A stretch of DNA of 64,000 nucleotides from Straminergon stramineum (Eukaryota > Streptophyta > Bryopsida > Hypnales > Calliergonaceae): positions 39,127,001 through 39,191,000 of the forward strand of contig OY987265.1 in assembly GCA_963920665.1 (NCBI GenBank). The letters are read 5' to 3'. The notes beneath the pieces are model-generated. The model searched no databases and had not been told where the DNA came from. It saw only the letters and a program-made list of their open reading frames with translations. Shown piece after piece: positions 37,342 to 50,300 of this stretch (its first letter is position 1; each line of letters opens with the position of its first letter). The translations under genes and the position numbers were made by a program.

Positions 37342-39094
37342 TTTGGTCCACAACACAATACTTATTATTGAAGTGGTCACTCAAAAATTATTTGATTTCT
37401 AGATCAATAGGTGCATTCTTCATTTCTATAGTAATCTTGAAAGTCATTTATTGGTCACTTTTGTGCCTCACCATCCTCACAAGGCAAAAACGTCAAGGAC
37501 TGAAAGTATTCAATGAATAATTATCAAGAAAATTGTAGAAACAAAAAATGCATCGAAAAACTTGATAATAAAAATCTTATAGCTTTGTCTATCAACTTTA
37601 GTCATACGCTCCCTCTTTCAGAAATTAACTTTAGAAGAATGATGCTTATCATCAAGGTAATCAACCCTAATTGATCAAATTTATAGATGAATAGCTGCAC
37701 TTTACTTTTGTAGTTTCTCTCAAAGTGGTATATTAGCCATTAGGGGGATGCTCAAGTGTTCTAAGTTGTAGAGTTGTGAGCATCTAGAATTGACCTATTA
37801 AATGATGGATTTGAATGGAGAAAAATAAAATATTTGCCACTAACAAGCACATTGCTAGAGGAAGAAGTACTAGGACACAAAACTCTAGAAAATATTGAGT
37901 TTGTTAGGGTCATTTGGGCTTGTACAATCTACAATTTAATTTCTTTTTGATATTTGTAGCTCAAGTAGAATCATTGATTGGATGGGAGAATTAGAAACAC
38001 ATGCACTACCAAGTTGATATCTACAACTCAAGTACAATCATTGATTAGATGGGGGAATTAGAAACACATGCTCTTCTAAACAAATCGTCTGAGGAAGAAA
38101 TACTAGGACAAGATTATGATTACGTACACTATTTGTTTTGACACAATAGTAGTCGCCATTTGTACTTGCCAACTCTAAAAATGAACCTAAGGCTATCATG
38201 AATAGAGAATGTATATATTAGGCAAGAATCTATTGAAGCTGGTTTTAGAAATGTATCACAATTTGATGGAGCCACCTTAATAGAAACTTTCTAAGAACCC
38301 CTTAAACCCATGAATATTGATATAATTATTTTGAAAAAAATTTAGAAGTACATTTTTTAATTAAGGAAAAACAAACATTCTTCTTTCCATTTGATAAGTT
38401 TCAAATAATTCATTTGAAACCTTATTGATATGAAAATTGAAATTTAGGTATGAATAGGCACTTAAGGGTTAAACCTTGATATTTAATAGTATAAAATTTG
38501 AAATGCATCTACCACATTTAATAATATAGAATCAACTTTCTTCCCATTGATATGTTGAATGTTTTTTTTCTTAAAAGCTTCCAAATGATTCTCTTGAGCC
38601 TCAAAGATTGGAAGTGGATACTTTGTTCCCATTAGGCACTTAGGGATTAGACATTAATATTCACTAATAAAACTTCTAAATACATCTATACCATTTAATA
38701 TCCTCCAACAAAGATTAGTTCTTTAGAAGCTCCAAAATAATTCATTTGAAGTTTTATAAATATGAAAATAGATACTTTAATCCAAATAGGTATTCTTAAC
38801 TCAATAAGGTTGCTATAGGCACCAAGAGTCCAATGGATGACAAAAAATGAATTCTAATATGCTCTCCTAACTTTAACTCTTAATCCTTCACATACTAAGA
38901 ACTCATGATTTTAAGTTGCAGACTTTGATTGATTATATTATAGAAAGTAAAATCTAAATGGAAAAATTTATTATATCATCAATTTTAATAAAGAACATTG
39001 TCTGCATTGGTTCAAATAAATAGTTATTAAAATAAACAAAAATACCCATATAAACTCTTTAAAATTGCTTAAAAAAACATGAGGCCCAATTTGG
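37342..39094. other. Spacer between eRF3 and the ARM gene
   Basis: AT-rich. A repeat family A fragment is visible at about 38820-38860 (CCAATGGATGACAAAAAATG). Two short related segments near 37970-38080 (TCATTGATTGGATGGGAGAA and TCATTGATTAGATGGGGGAA) indicate a local duplication of about 75 bases. No gene seen. Confidence 0.5.
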
Positions 39095-39390
39095 GCTTCT
39101 TAATCCTTAAAGGGTTAAAGGATGGATTGTTGACCATTGGAAATCATCCCTTTTGGAACTATGTGACATCATCTACTTTAAAAATATATATATATATATA
39201 TAAATTATAAAAAAAAAATTATAAAAAAAAATATATATATATATTCATTGGAGGTCAAACTACTAGATAAGATCTCACCTTTCTACACAAAAATTCCAAG
39301 GATGAACAATTGCACTTCTATCCTACATAGGAAGATTCTTTGTCATCCATCAGACTAAAAACTTCCTCGGCATTGTTTAAGGGTTAAACA
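39095..39390. repeat. Dispersed repeat family A, copy 4, with AT microsatellite
   Basis: Shares GAAATCATCCCTTTTGGAAC, ATTCATTGGAGGTCAAACTA and TTCTTTGTCATCCATC with the other copies, and ends with GTTTAAGGGTTAAAC. An (AT)n/(A)n block at 39184-39244 is inserted or expanded at its centre, where the other copies have a short A/T-rich stretch. Confidence 0.8.
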
Positions 39391-40014
39391 CTGCAATCAC
39401 AGGAAGCAATCGAAAGTGCGGTTCAAATATGGCAAACGAACTGCAGAGACCCAACAAAACAGTTCATTTTTATGAGATTCTTTGCTCATTTCTAGTTCCA
39501 GTCAGAGCTTGTTGGAAAGCTAGGAACACTACAACTGATGGAAGAACTGCACATGTTTATCTTGCCGAATTTCTTACGTTTTACAGAATTGAGAAGGGAA
39601 ACAGGATAACAAGTGTGATCCAACTATCTCCAATGAAAAGGACACGCAACCAAACTTGGCAAAGAACACCTTGATTTAGAATATGGTACATTGTATAACC
39701 AGGCAATGGTCTTCCGTATGCTCGGAAGGTATTATGCTTTGCTAGATACCTGGGATTGGGGTTGGCTGAGGAGTCATACATGACAATTTTGTTCACTGTT
39801 GGGGTCGTCTTTCCAAGGATGCAAAAGGGATCCCTGCGTCATTGGTAAACAATGTTGTGCTTTGAAAATATTGTCCGTCTACTACCAAGGGGTCATTGAT
39901 GCTGCAGAATTCTATTATACTGTATGTTTTGTTACCAATATGAAAAAAACTAAGAAGAAAGAATATCCAAGAAATGGAACTGTGTCACCTGGAATATTAG
40001 TAAGGTCTGTGTAA
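39391..40014. other. 3' flank of ARM-repeat gene
   Basis: Downstream of the minus-strand stop at 40015, so probably 3' UTR. The overlapping open frames at 39429-39674 (+) and 39581-39796 (-) have no family signal. Confidence 0.45.
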
Positions 40015-42904
40015 TCACAAGGGAACTGCGTTGCGTAACTGATGCTCTAAAATGGGTTTAACCTCTTGGTTCTGAGTTAAAACTCTGAACAGATCTCGTG
40101 AAATACTCTTGATATCATGATCACTTGACCTGCACCCAGAATAGAAAACGAATTAAAACATTTAAAAATGGTGTTGGCAGGAGCTCACACAAGAAATAAA
40201 ATCAAGGATGAAGGAGGAGGTTATAAGGTGTGCATACTTCATTAGATTTATCAGCGTCTCGACAGCTCCTTCTACTGATGCAAGCTGTACTTGAGCTTCA
40301 AAACTGCAAACAATTTCCAAAAGAATAGATTAGAATATCAAAGCATAAGGGAGCTGGCTTTCACTTATCTGCTCCAGAATAGAATAAAGACAAGAATGTA
40401 TAGGAATTCGATAATTTTGCTGGTTTGATTCACAAGTATATGCAACGTAATTGAAAACGAAGAAAAAGAGCAATGCTTCATACCTCGATCCACATAACAT
40501 GCCAAGACCAAGCAAGCCGCGCACACAGACCTCAGACGTGGCTCCCTGAATGACCTTTGCTAACTGCTCAACTGCGCCCTGTTCACAACTTCGTCAACTG
40601 ATGAAAGGAGTACTAGAAAAAGCTAAGGTACAATTATTTCAGATGTATATTAATCTCCACTTGCAAATTGTCACAGCCTTGCAATCAAACTTCTGAAACG
40701 TTAAGTCCCTAAGCATTCAAATGGCATGAGATAGGACTTGTCATACCTTCTGAAAAAGATTGACACGATTTTCAGCATGAGCAGCAAATGCGCAAAGTGC
40801 ATCTACAATTTCCTCTTTAGTATTAGCTGCACGACAACATCATCAATATCAGGATAATTGCACAATCAACGGATAGGACAAGTGAGTACCAATGCATTCA
40901 AGATTTTGGATTAGTAAGGGTATGACGATTGAGGAACTAGTCCAAAAGAATTGTTTCATATTCAACCGAACATTCTCAATCAGTTTCAGATAAACAATCA
41001 CCATCACTGACGCTACATAAATTGGAGATGACAGCAGTTTCAGCCCCAGCTTCTTGCAAAGGTAGTAAGCCTTCCACACTGCAAAAATTTAACAACTTTC
41101 AATTAGGTCATTGTGGAGGATGCAGATCACGTTAGAGGGTCAAGGACTCCTAATGAACCAGTGCATTTCAGCGCGCCTGCCATCACTAGTTTCGGCATCA
41201 CAGAGTAAGTAATTCCTGAATGAAGGATCTAGAAAACAAGCGTTAAAAAGGATGCCAAGACACAAGAATAGAGCATACTTCTGTGCTAGTACACTAATGC
41301 TCGCTGCTGCATTGAGTTGAAGACCTTCATCAACACGGTTTTCACCATCTCTTTTCAGACATTGCACCAGTCCCTCCGCCTGTCCCACACATAAAGATTT
41401 CCATTAAATGTTTTGGACGATGGTCCATCTGAAAATTTCCAATCATATACATACAGGGAAGGACAAGTAGCTTGATAGAATCAAATTACTCACCAGCATT
41501 GGTGTCCTTGCAGCTGCCAGATAAAGAGCATGATCGGCAGTCATAATAGAAGTCAATGCTGCACAGGCATTCCTCTGTGCAAAAAAATACCACAGCTTAT
41601 GTATCGTGTATCAAGTCATTACAGAACAACAGTTGGGCTCAACATAGCAGAACACCAAGGCGGAAGACTCAAAAATCACTATGGGTTTACGGAGAGCCGT
41701 GTCCACAAAAGAGAAATATAAGCGAAGAGGGGGAATGATTTAATGCAAAAATTTCAAGAGCACTGTAATAAGCTGTCAACAGTGTACGACAATACAATCT
41801 CAAAACGCACCTGCACGTGCACAGAGAGGGTTCTGTCCAGTAATAGCGGAACTAGACGTGGTATCTGCACCAGAACAAACTCAGATGAGAAACAATACTC
41901 GGGCACATCGACATTAACCTGAACTAACTAGTCGTAATTATAGCCAACGATAAAACATAGGAAATTTTTTTATCATAGATAGGTCAACTAGAATTCTAGA
42001 AGTAAGAATGCTCACAACTGCTTCCAGTGAAGGAACTGCATCAGGCAAGGTGGCCAGCATCACAATCGATGCGGCAGCTTTGGCCATTACCAATTGGTCC
42101 TGTTACAACAAATTAACAATTAAAACGGGAGGTCACGACCTCCAATGGCCAAACCACAGAATCGGTCTTTGCAAGTTCCATAATAAAAGATACGGTATTG
42201 AACTCCTTTCTAAGATACATTTCTACAGCGACCAAGCATAAATGTTTCCATACTATATTGAAAACTTCCTGAGGTATTCAAATATATAACAGAGACCATT
42301 TGGTATATATATACAATACATCAAATTCGATAGGAGTCCGTGTAAGGTCGAGGACGCATTACTACATACCCCAGTCTCCAAATTTGTAATTTCCTTTTGA
42401 ATCTCTCGACGAACATCCTTCGCTGCATAGAGGTCACTTGTCAGTGCTGCACTTAAAGGCGGCCTGGACTACGATCAATGCATTACTAGACCATTCCACA
42501 GTAACAATGGTATCTTATTCAATTCTTCAAGGTCTTACATTAGTTGCAAAACTAAATTCGATATGTACAAGGAATTCAAAGTATGTTTCAAGAAAAGCCT
42601 GAAATTACAAAACCCAGAAAAGCCTATCAATCCGCATTCTCTCAGAGTTCAGATGTGAAAACTCACAAGGACTTTGATTGAACAAAAAGAAAGACCGCAG
42701 ATGAGAATCTAACAGTGCCATTTTGCAGTCATGAATTATGAGTTTGGAGATCAAAATTTCAACGCAGAAAGACTTGCTGAAAGCAGGAACAGCAATCAAC
42801 TTACGAGGAGCAGGCGTCGCAGTGGAAGGGGCAGCATGCGCTGAAGGCGCTGCGGGTGGCCGAGGTGCTGCAGAAACTGGAGCAACCGGCATTGCTGCTG
42901 TCAT
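40015..42904 (-). CDS. ARM/HEAT-type helical repeat protein, function unknown
   Basis: Eleven minus-strand exons: 42805-42904, 42370-42446, 42016-42099, 41811-41864, 41494-41574, 41279-41379, 41002-41078, 40747-40826, 40484-40578, 40238-40303, 40015-40129. They give about 309 residues. The first 33 residues are Ala/Pro-rich and probably disordered (MTAAMPVAPVSAAPRPPAAP). The rest is a run of helical repeats: MAKAAASIVMLATLPDAVPS, ACAALTSIMTADHALYLAAA, LNAASISVLAQ-type and VRGLLGLGMLCG segments, ending PILEHQLRNAVPL. The pattern suggests armadillo-like repeats and hence a protein-binding scaffold, but I do not recognise the family member. No signal peptide or membrane segment is visible. The exon 2 acceptor (TTTAAGTGCAG) was chosen because it alone keeps the frame open. 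It is divergent from the CMSS1-like gene. Confidence 0.82.
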
Positions 42905-43545
42905 ACCTCCCCCTTTCGCTAACAACTCGATCTCAGAACCCAAAATCTACACCAAAAACGAACGAAGCAGAAGCGAACAAAAAATCCTACACCCGAAACC
43001 CGTGATCCAAACTTAATATCCTCTCCACTTTGAAACAATTTTCGAAGAAAATTGGATTGAGACAATCGAACAAGCTAAAAAATCATAGCGAAGGAATTGT
43101 GCGAGCTGTGGATTAGGGCAGGGAACCTATGACCGTGAATCCGTGGCCTTAGCCCATGACCACAATCACTGGCTTAAACCCTGAACCTTGCAAGGCCGTG
43201 TCTGTGTGGAAGGAGAAGAGGCGTGCACGGTCTCAGCTCAGTTAGACGCTTCAAATAAAGGTCTCGAGGGGTAGGTTCAAGATTTTACGATTACGGTGTC
43301 TTGCTCTCGAGAATGGGAGGTAGTACGGTTGAAATTTTAGTTTTTCTTGTGGAGATTCGGAGGTTTTGCAGTTGAGATTCGGATCTCTATTTTGGAGATT
43401 CGGAGTTTTTTGCGATTGAAATTAGGGTTTCTGTTGTGGAGATTCGGAGATTTCGCAGTTCTATTGAGCATTTTTATTTTGGAGATTCCTAGGGTTTACC
43501 GTTGAAATTAGGGTTTGGGTATCGGAAATTGTGTTTAAGCAAAAG
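42905..43545. promoter_or_regulatory. Shared divergent promoter with GATTCGGA repeats and telo-box motifs
   Basis: The 641 bases between the two divergent start codons must hold both promoters and leaders. The CMSS1 side (about 43330-43520) has an irregular tandem repeat: GAGATTCGGAGGTTTTGC, GAGATTCGGATCTC, GAGATTCGGAGTTTTTTGC, GAGATTCGGAGATTTCGC and a diverged GGAGATTCCTAGGG. Interleaved are three TTAGGGTTT or CTAGGGTTT motifs, matching the telo-box, which is enriched in promoters of plant translation and ribosome genes. Function is inferred, not shown. Confidence 0.6.
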
Positions 43546-45901
43546 ATGCCCGTAGTTATGGAGAAGCGAAAGAAGAACATTCACGATGCTGCTGCTGCGA
43601 CTCCGCAGAGTCTGGGTCCTACCAAGAAGCAATTCAAAACACGGCCATTGACGAAGAAGAAAGCTCAGGCGAAGGCGAAGCTGAAAGCCCAGTCGTCCGA
43701 TTTGGGGAAGCCAGGTGCAACTGAAGTAGCTGTAGTGGACAGAAGCGCCGTGCAATGGAGGACACGCGCGGAGCAGGCCGAGTGGTTCACATCCTCTTTC
43801 CACTCTGTGTTCGGCTCTTTGCTCTCCCCGTCCGAGATGGAGCCTCTTCCAGGTCTGCCTGATTGCTATATTCTTACAAGCAGAGAAAAAATTGTTAGCA
43901 TAAGTGATTGCAATTGCATTTTGAAGGAGATCAGCGTTTCCACACTTGATTGTGCTTCCACGAGTAGATTGAGGGTTTAGGGTTCAGATTCCAAAGAGTT
44001 TCTTCTCTTAATTCGTTTAAACTGCAAATGACTTCTGAAAGTAGTTTATGAAGCCTTAATTTATTAACAAGTGGTATTTGCACAAATTGATCTTTAAAGA
44101 TATTGGAAATGGTTGGACGACTGACAGTTTTAATTACCATGTTAGAAGCACAATGGTTTTTATAATGATAATTTAGAGAGAAAAATGTTTAGCAGACGTG
44201 CATTGCTATTGCATATTTGAAGGAGATCGGCGTCTCCTCACTTGCTTGTGCTTTCCAAGAGCAGATTTAGGGTTTAGGGTTTAGGCTCCAGAAGAGTTTG
44301 TTCACTAATTTGGTTTAAACTGCACATGACTTTTGAGAGGAGTTCATCAAACGTGCCTTCTTAACACGTAGTATTTGCACAATTGATCATCAAAGACGTT
44401 GGAAATAGGTTGGATGGCTGAGACAGCTTTCATTACGAAGTTAGAAGCATAATGTATTGAATATTGAATTTGAGGCAAGGGATAATAGGTTTGAAAATGC
44501 TTGCGTGGCCTTGAACCCTTCTAACAAATTAAGTGTATTGTCTATGTGGTGAGGCAGATGACAGGATTGTAGAGGTAGCCGAGGAAACCGATCGTAGCAC
44601 TGAAAAACTAGGAACGCGTGTTAAAGCTGTAATTGGACCCATCTGGAAGGAGTTGCTCTGTAATGTGGATAAAGCTGGGGACGCTGGCAACCCTGTTGTG
44701 CTGGTTCTCTGCAGCTCTGCCATTCGCTGTGTGGAGCTTCTTAGGTCAGCTATGAATTGCTTGCTTAGATCACATTTGCAACTATATCGTACTGTCTTTT
44801 GCTTTTCTGTTGGTGGATTATTCTTGCACTATTTCGGAACTGATAGGTTTATTGAAGTCCCAACTTGTGTTCTTCTGTTGTGTGATTAGAGGAATGAAGG
44901 CATTCATAGGGAAGGTGAAACCGGCCAAGCTTTTCGCTAAACATATTAAGGTGGAGGAGCAGGTATTGATTTTGGCTATTCTCCCTTCTGGGTTTATTAC
45001 TTCAACACTTACGTGTGTAGTATAACAATCCTTATGTGACACGTTATGATTTGTTGTATGGAGAATGTATATAACTCGGCCAGATGTTACTGTTGCAGGT
45101 AGCGCTACTGAAGGAGCATGTGAATATAGCAGCTGGAACTCCAAACAGGTCTGTCGTGAATCTTTCCTTGTCTCTAGTTATTTTTGTGTTCTCTAGTTGA
45201 TCTATCTCCTTGTCTCTAGTTCATGTATTTCCTGTGTTCATATTTCTCCTTGTCATTTCTAAATTTGTCACATAGATTTTCATACCTAAATCCAAGACTG
45301 CACACATGAATCATTCTACGTTTGGCTCATCTATCTCCCATCTGATCTCCAAAGTGACATAGCGACTAGTTAGTTTTCTAGTTTTCTCTTAATTGAAGGT
45401 CGTGTTGTGTGGGCCTTAACTCTCATGGCAATTGTTTACATGAATACCCTATACACCCCCTTTTTTCAATACTACTTCTACGGTTTCTATGGGAACAATA
45501 AGAATGGTATATACTGTTTTTGACTCTGAAGTACTTGATAAAGGTTGTCGAAGTATTCGCTTGGACTGACTCAACCGCGTTTGCAGGGTGCGAAAGTTGA
45601 TTGACATAGGGGCCATGGGGACAGGGCGACTACGTCTCGTAATCCTGGACATGCATGCTGACGCCAAAGGCTTAACAATTTTGAGTGTTCCTCAAGTCAC
45701 GTATGTGTGGACCTCTTTCACCTTCTACTTTATTCAGCCTTTATGACGGAATTTGAATCGTAATTTGGCTTGTTCGGTGGAATTACTAAAACTTTGTATT
45801 GATTGTTGGTTATCTGTTGCAGGTCAGAGTTTTGGGAGCTCTATAGGACAAACTTTCTTCAGCTTTTTCTTGCTAAGCAGGCGCAGCTATTTTTATATTG
45901 A
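43546..45901 (+). CDS. CMSS1/Cms1-like pre-ribosomal small-subunit protein
   Basis: Likely nucleolar protein of the Cms1 family, linked in yeast to the U3-containing 90S pre-ribosome. Six exons: 43546-43852, 44558-44744, 44890-44962, 45099-45148, 45587-45700, 45823-45901, all in frame, giving 269 residues. The N-terminus is Lys/Arg/Ala-rich (KKNIHDAAAATPQSLGPTKK, TKKKAQAKAKLKAQ), as expected for a nucleolar protein. The conserved core follows: GPIWKELLCN, VLVLCSSAIRCVELLRGMKA, AKLFAKHIKVEEQVALLKEH, IAAGTPNRVRKLIDIGAMG, RLRLVILDMHADAKGLTIL, and FWELYRTNFLQLFL at the end. The last-exon ending and the SAIR/GTPNR motifs fit plant members. Intron 1 (705 bases) contains a tandem duplication. Appears intact. 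Confidence 0.9.
43882..44455. repeat. About 295-bp tandem duplication in CMSS1 intron 1
   Basis: Unit 1 is about 43882-44156 and unit 2 about 44177-44455. Both run AGAGAAAAA, TTTGAAGGAGATC, GGGTTTAGGGTT, GTTTAAACTGCA, GTAGTATTTGCACA-type and TTAGAAGCA in the same order with moderate divergence. Unit 2 has an extra telomere-like TTTAGGG step near 44268. Confidence 0.85.
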
Positions 45902-47353
45902 AGCCCACACGCGGCTTTCTCGTGAATAATGTTTATGAGGTGACTTGGCCATTTGTGCCTGGTAACACGAGATCACAGACGACTACTGAAGTGCATTAGC
46001 ATGGTCAAAAGCTTCTGAGAACTGGAATTGGACCAGATCTGAAATACACAAGATGTTCCAGTCAAGCAGGGACAGACCCTCTGAACTTTGCTCATAATGC
46101 TGATCATGCAAGCACAGAATTGAACCCTAAGATGCTTTGTTGGTATTTATCTGGTCAGCAGTGTGAATCTGGAACAGCAGAGGTTCATAATTAGCTGTTC
46201 TTCCTTAGGTCAATTCTTCCGCAGTGTCATTTGACCAAGACTGCATCATGTAATCAGATAACATTGAACATTAAAGAAGTGCCTTTGATAGCAAAGGTTT
46301 CAATTTATGTCGGAATCTTGTGCAGTCTTTGTTTCTAAGTTCTTTAGATTCTATATGCTGATAGTGAAGAAGACCACCTTGGGCAATGCCTGTGCCTCAG
46401 TTTCTAAGGTTGATCATCGTCAATTGGCTTTTGGAATCGCTTGCGGAAGCACTTTCACTGCATATTACGTCTCAATGCAGAGGAGAGGATCATGTGGAAG
46501 TTTGTTTTATTCCGAATCATATAGATGGTTGCTGAAAACACTATCGAAAAGCTGCCTTGATTGAAGCATAATTTTTTTCTCCAGGCTTTAGTTAAAGTTA
46601 GAAAGGCCCAGTTTTGGTCAAAATTAGTGTTTGCCACCGTGGAATGGTTGAAAATCCATCTTTTTCTCAAATGCAGGTCAATGTCAGACGGTAATGGCAA
46701 TTAAAACTGTATTTCTTAGTAGTAAAATAAATTGAAGTGTGACAAGCTTTACACCAAATGCAGGGCCAAGATTGAATCACCACCGTAGGTGGCTACGGTA
46801 GTAAGGTGGCCACTACCTTGCGTTAAGTGGAGTATCAACACAAGCACTTGATATCTGGCAGCTTGGAGATAATCATATTCTCAGAAAATTCCTCAATAAC
46901 CGCACTTCTGATGCCCCAGTTTTCAAATAGATGCGAAGCCCATTACAGTGCACGAGCATTGCCCAATTTGGCATTTTACTACTCCGTACTTCAAATGCCA
47001 GAGTTGTCTCCGGGGTCACTTCAGTTGGGGTAAAATTGGTACTGTAGTGGAATGAGATGCGCAGTGATTCCAAGCAGATGCTCAAGACACAATTGCATTC
47101 ACAAGTCTTAGAACCAAACCACAGCTAGATAATCACGTAGAAACTTGATAATTTGAAACTGTGTAGAAACGGAGCAGAAAAAAGTACATACAAACAATCA
47201 CGAAATCCAGAATACCAAATAGACAACTGCAGATGCACACAAATGATTACATGAATGAATGATTCTGTCGTCTACAGCGTTGTTGCAATCAAAAAAATAC
47301 AGTACAAAACCAAGGCGACGCAGATGTTACTATCAGGAATGATCGTTCATCTT
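45902..47353. other. Convergent intergenic region, CMSS1 and RH58 3' ends
   Basis: Both neighbouring genes end here, so 3' UTRs probably occupy part of each side. The open frames at 46307-46564 and 46827-47033 lack any family signal. No other gene seen. Confidence 0.55.
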
Positions 47354-50300
47354 TCAGGCACTGCCCTGGACTTCCAAGTTCGCAAATTTCAGCGCGAGCT
47401 CATTTTCCAGGCGCCGTAACACAAAAAGCTCCTTGGCTGTGATGAAGCTTGTCACGGTACCCAGGTCCTCGGTAATGGGTCGACGGCCTGTACGCCCAGC
47501 ACGGTGGACGTACGAGGTCACTGTGGGTGGCCACTCAAAGTTGTAGACGTGACTAACTTCCGGTAAATCAAGTCCTCTCGCCGCCAGCTCTGTAGCCACC
47601 AGCAAGCATCTGCCCTCCCGGAAATCCTGAACCAAAACGACAAAATTGCATCATAGTGAATACCCAAACCCTAAACCCTATAAACCCTCTGACCTATGAC
47701 CCTAAACCCTGAAGTTAAACCAATCAGTCTTTCTTTGATGATCAACCCATGTAGATAGAGCACCGGACAAACAATTTAACCAAAAAAAAACATTTGAAAA
47801 TCGTAATATCCTTCATTCTCTGCTCATGTGGGTGGAAGTCATCGACACTCACAGAAAGTGTAGCGGCACGAGCATTGACGTGTGATTCTTCTTCTAGAAC
47901 TAGTGGTTCCCAAAGGTCCTCGCTATCAGTAGAAACCTTCGTTCTTGCGAGATACTCTGCAACTGTTACTGTGCTTGGTGTGTTTCCAGCTCGCTTTGCT
48001 TTTTCTGACTGCAAACATCATTACAGGAACTTTGAAGAGTGATACATGCGGAACAGTAAACAAAAAAACACTCTCAAATAATACAATTCATTATTTATTT
48101 CTCTATATATGTCGCACAACTCAATGCTAAGTCTCCTTCCATCATACTCAAGGAATTATTTTGAATGCTAGATCAGACAGCTCATGGATCAAAAAGTCGC
48201 ATGAAATACATCTCCATTGCATCCATGTAGATGTCCAATGCCTCAAACTTGTTCCCAATAGCCCACCTGATCGTTTACGAAGACAATAGCTGCCTTCGGA
48301 GCATCTGCTTGCAACAATGACAACAGAGCTGGCAACCTATCGTCCTTCTCGCAGATCTGTTACCAGACACACATTACGATTTGTTATGCAGAAATGTCCT
48401 GATAATCACCACCTCCTAATTAAAACCAAAAATGCACTCCGGGAACTTTACATGATTTATTATACTATCTAAGACATACCACATAACGATGGTGAAGATA
48501 GGAGGGCATCTTGTCCTCTGGTCGAACATGTATGTGCGTCACGTCCTCCTGCAGGACATTGCAAGTACGGCGGTCGAATCACGAGACCAAGTCTAACAGT
48601 AAGGTAGAGGATACTAAACCATTACAAACTGATCCCGTCTCCTATACTGACCCCTAGTACTAGCAATTGGTGTAAGCATGACTTGGCTGAACACATCTGG
48701 CACTCATCTTTGAATACAACTAGGAATGTCTGTAGTCATTTATGGTGGTCTAAGACCTCTAATTTCGAAATTGCATAAGATATTCATGCATAGTAACAAA
48801 ACTTGATCTCAACAGATTTGGCTCTTCTGCCGAAAGATCTCTCCAAAGACATGCATCTCCCCAAAATCATGCTGCTAAAATACTTAAAGTGACGCAAATA
48901 ATACCCTCTAACTAGGTGGAGGCAGCCCCAAAGTAGCGTCCTACTCCATGGACTGATGCAGAATTCACTAATCTCAGCTCAAAATTTTGAACCCAGGCTG
49001 AATAAACTAACTAGAGTTTAGATATGATCAATTTCCACTCTGGATAATATTAAAGAGGCGCTAAGATGGTGAATAGAATGAGATACCTTGACCCACTTAT
49101 TCTGAATGCAGTCATTCAGGAAACGTCGATGTTGAGGAATAGTTGCGCTTGCAAGTATGGTTTGACGTTGTTGAGGGCGGGTGTAGTCACTCAGCAACTT
49201 CTGAAGATGGCCACCTTCTTTTGCAGCTCCCATCATAGCATCCACCTGTTCTGCACAAACCACATCCTGTATAAGTAAACAAACCACTGGTGCCCGACAG
49301 TTCTTAGAATAAGACTGTTGGAAGCTTATTATTCCAGCTCACACGTAATTTAATAACACCTACAATGAGTTTTCATAGTCGAAATCGCCAATACCAGTCG
49401 TGTGGTTTAGACCGATTCAGATTGCCACAATACACCATTTTATATGACAACGGCTTCAGTCGGAAACGACTGACCGAGAAAAAGGGAATCTCGCAATAAT
49501 AAAACAGCAATTCCACTATCAAGTGAAAAATTGTGCACTAGCCTACAAGCAAATATGATACGCATGAACAAAAACTGTTGCAGGAAGAATTCGTGAGACA
49601 GAGAGAGTACCTCATCAATGACAATGGTGGTGACAGCATTGGTGCGAAGATTCTTGGTTTCAATCATGCGCGCTATACGTTCCAACGTTCCAACAACAAT
49701 TTGAGGTGGCTCCGCCTGACATAGCAACCTCAGTGTCAGGAATGAAAAGCAGCAACTCAGTAATGAGTACACCGAGAAGTGAAATTACTGTCGGCACACT
49801 GGACTTACCATCATATTTTATAAATTGGTGTAATGTTTCACTCGTAGCAAAATTTCTAATGTGTTCACAAATTTATACGAACCCATTTTGTTCTAAACAA
49901 TTTTGAAGTATTTTATTTTGAAAATCATAGGTGCAATTCAAACGTATGCCCTAAACTAATTGCACGCTCTAAAATAGTTAATTTTCAGTACTTGCAGCAA
50001 ACAAATACTGAAGGGACAAATAAAAATAGTCCCATACAACAAGATAAAAGATCACACCTTGAGCCAAGCTTTTTGACGACTGGAAGTGCCACCTTCCAAT
50101 AAGGCCATCACCATCACTGTTCCCTTCTCCTGGGTCGCTTTGCCGTCCTCTTCAGGGCCTCCCCTCCCCGCTAACTTCCGTGCAACTTTGGCCACCTAGG
50201 CGACCAAAAATAAATTTAAAACAAAGTTGCTCAGAGTGCTTCAGATAATCACGTCAAGAGAGAAAAAAATAAAATTTGCAGGGAATATCTATCCTCAGGT

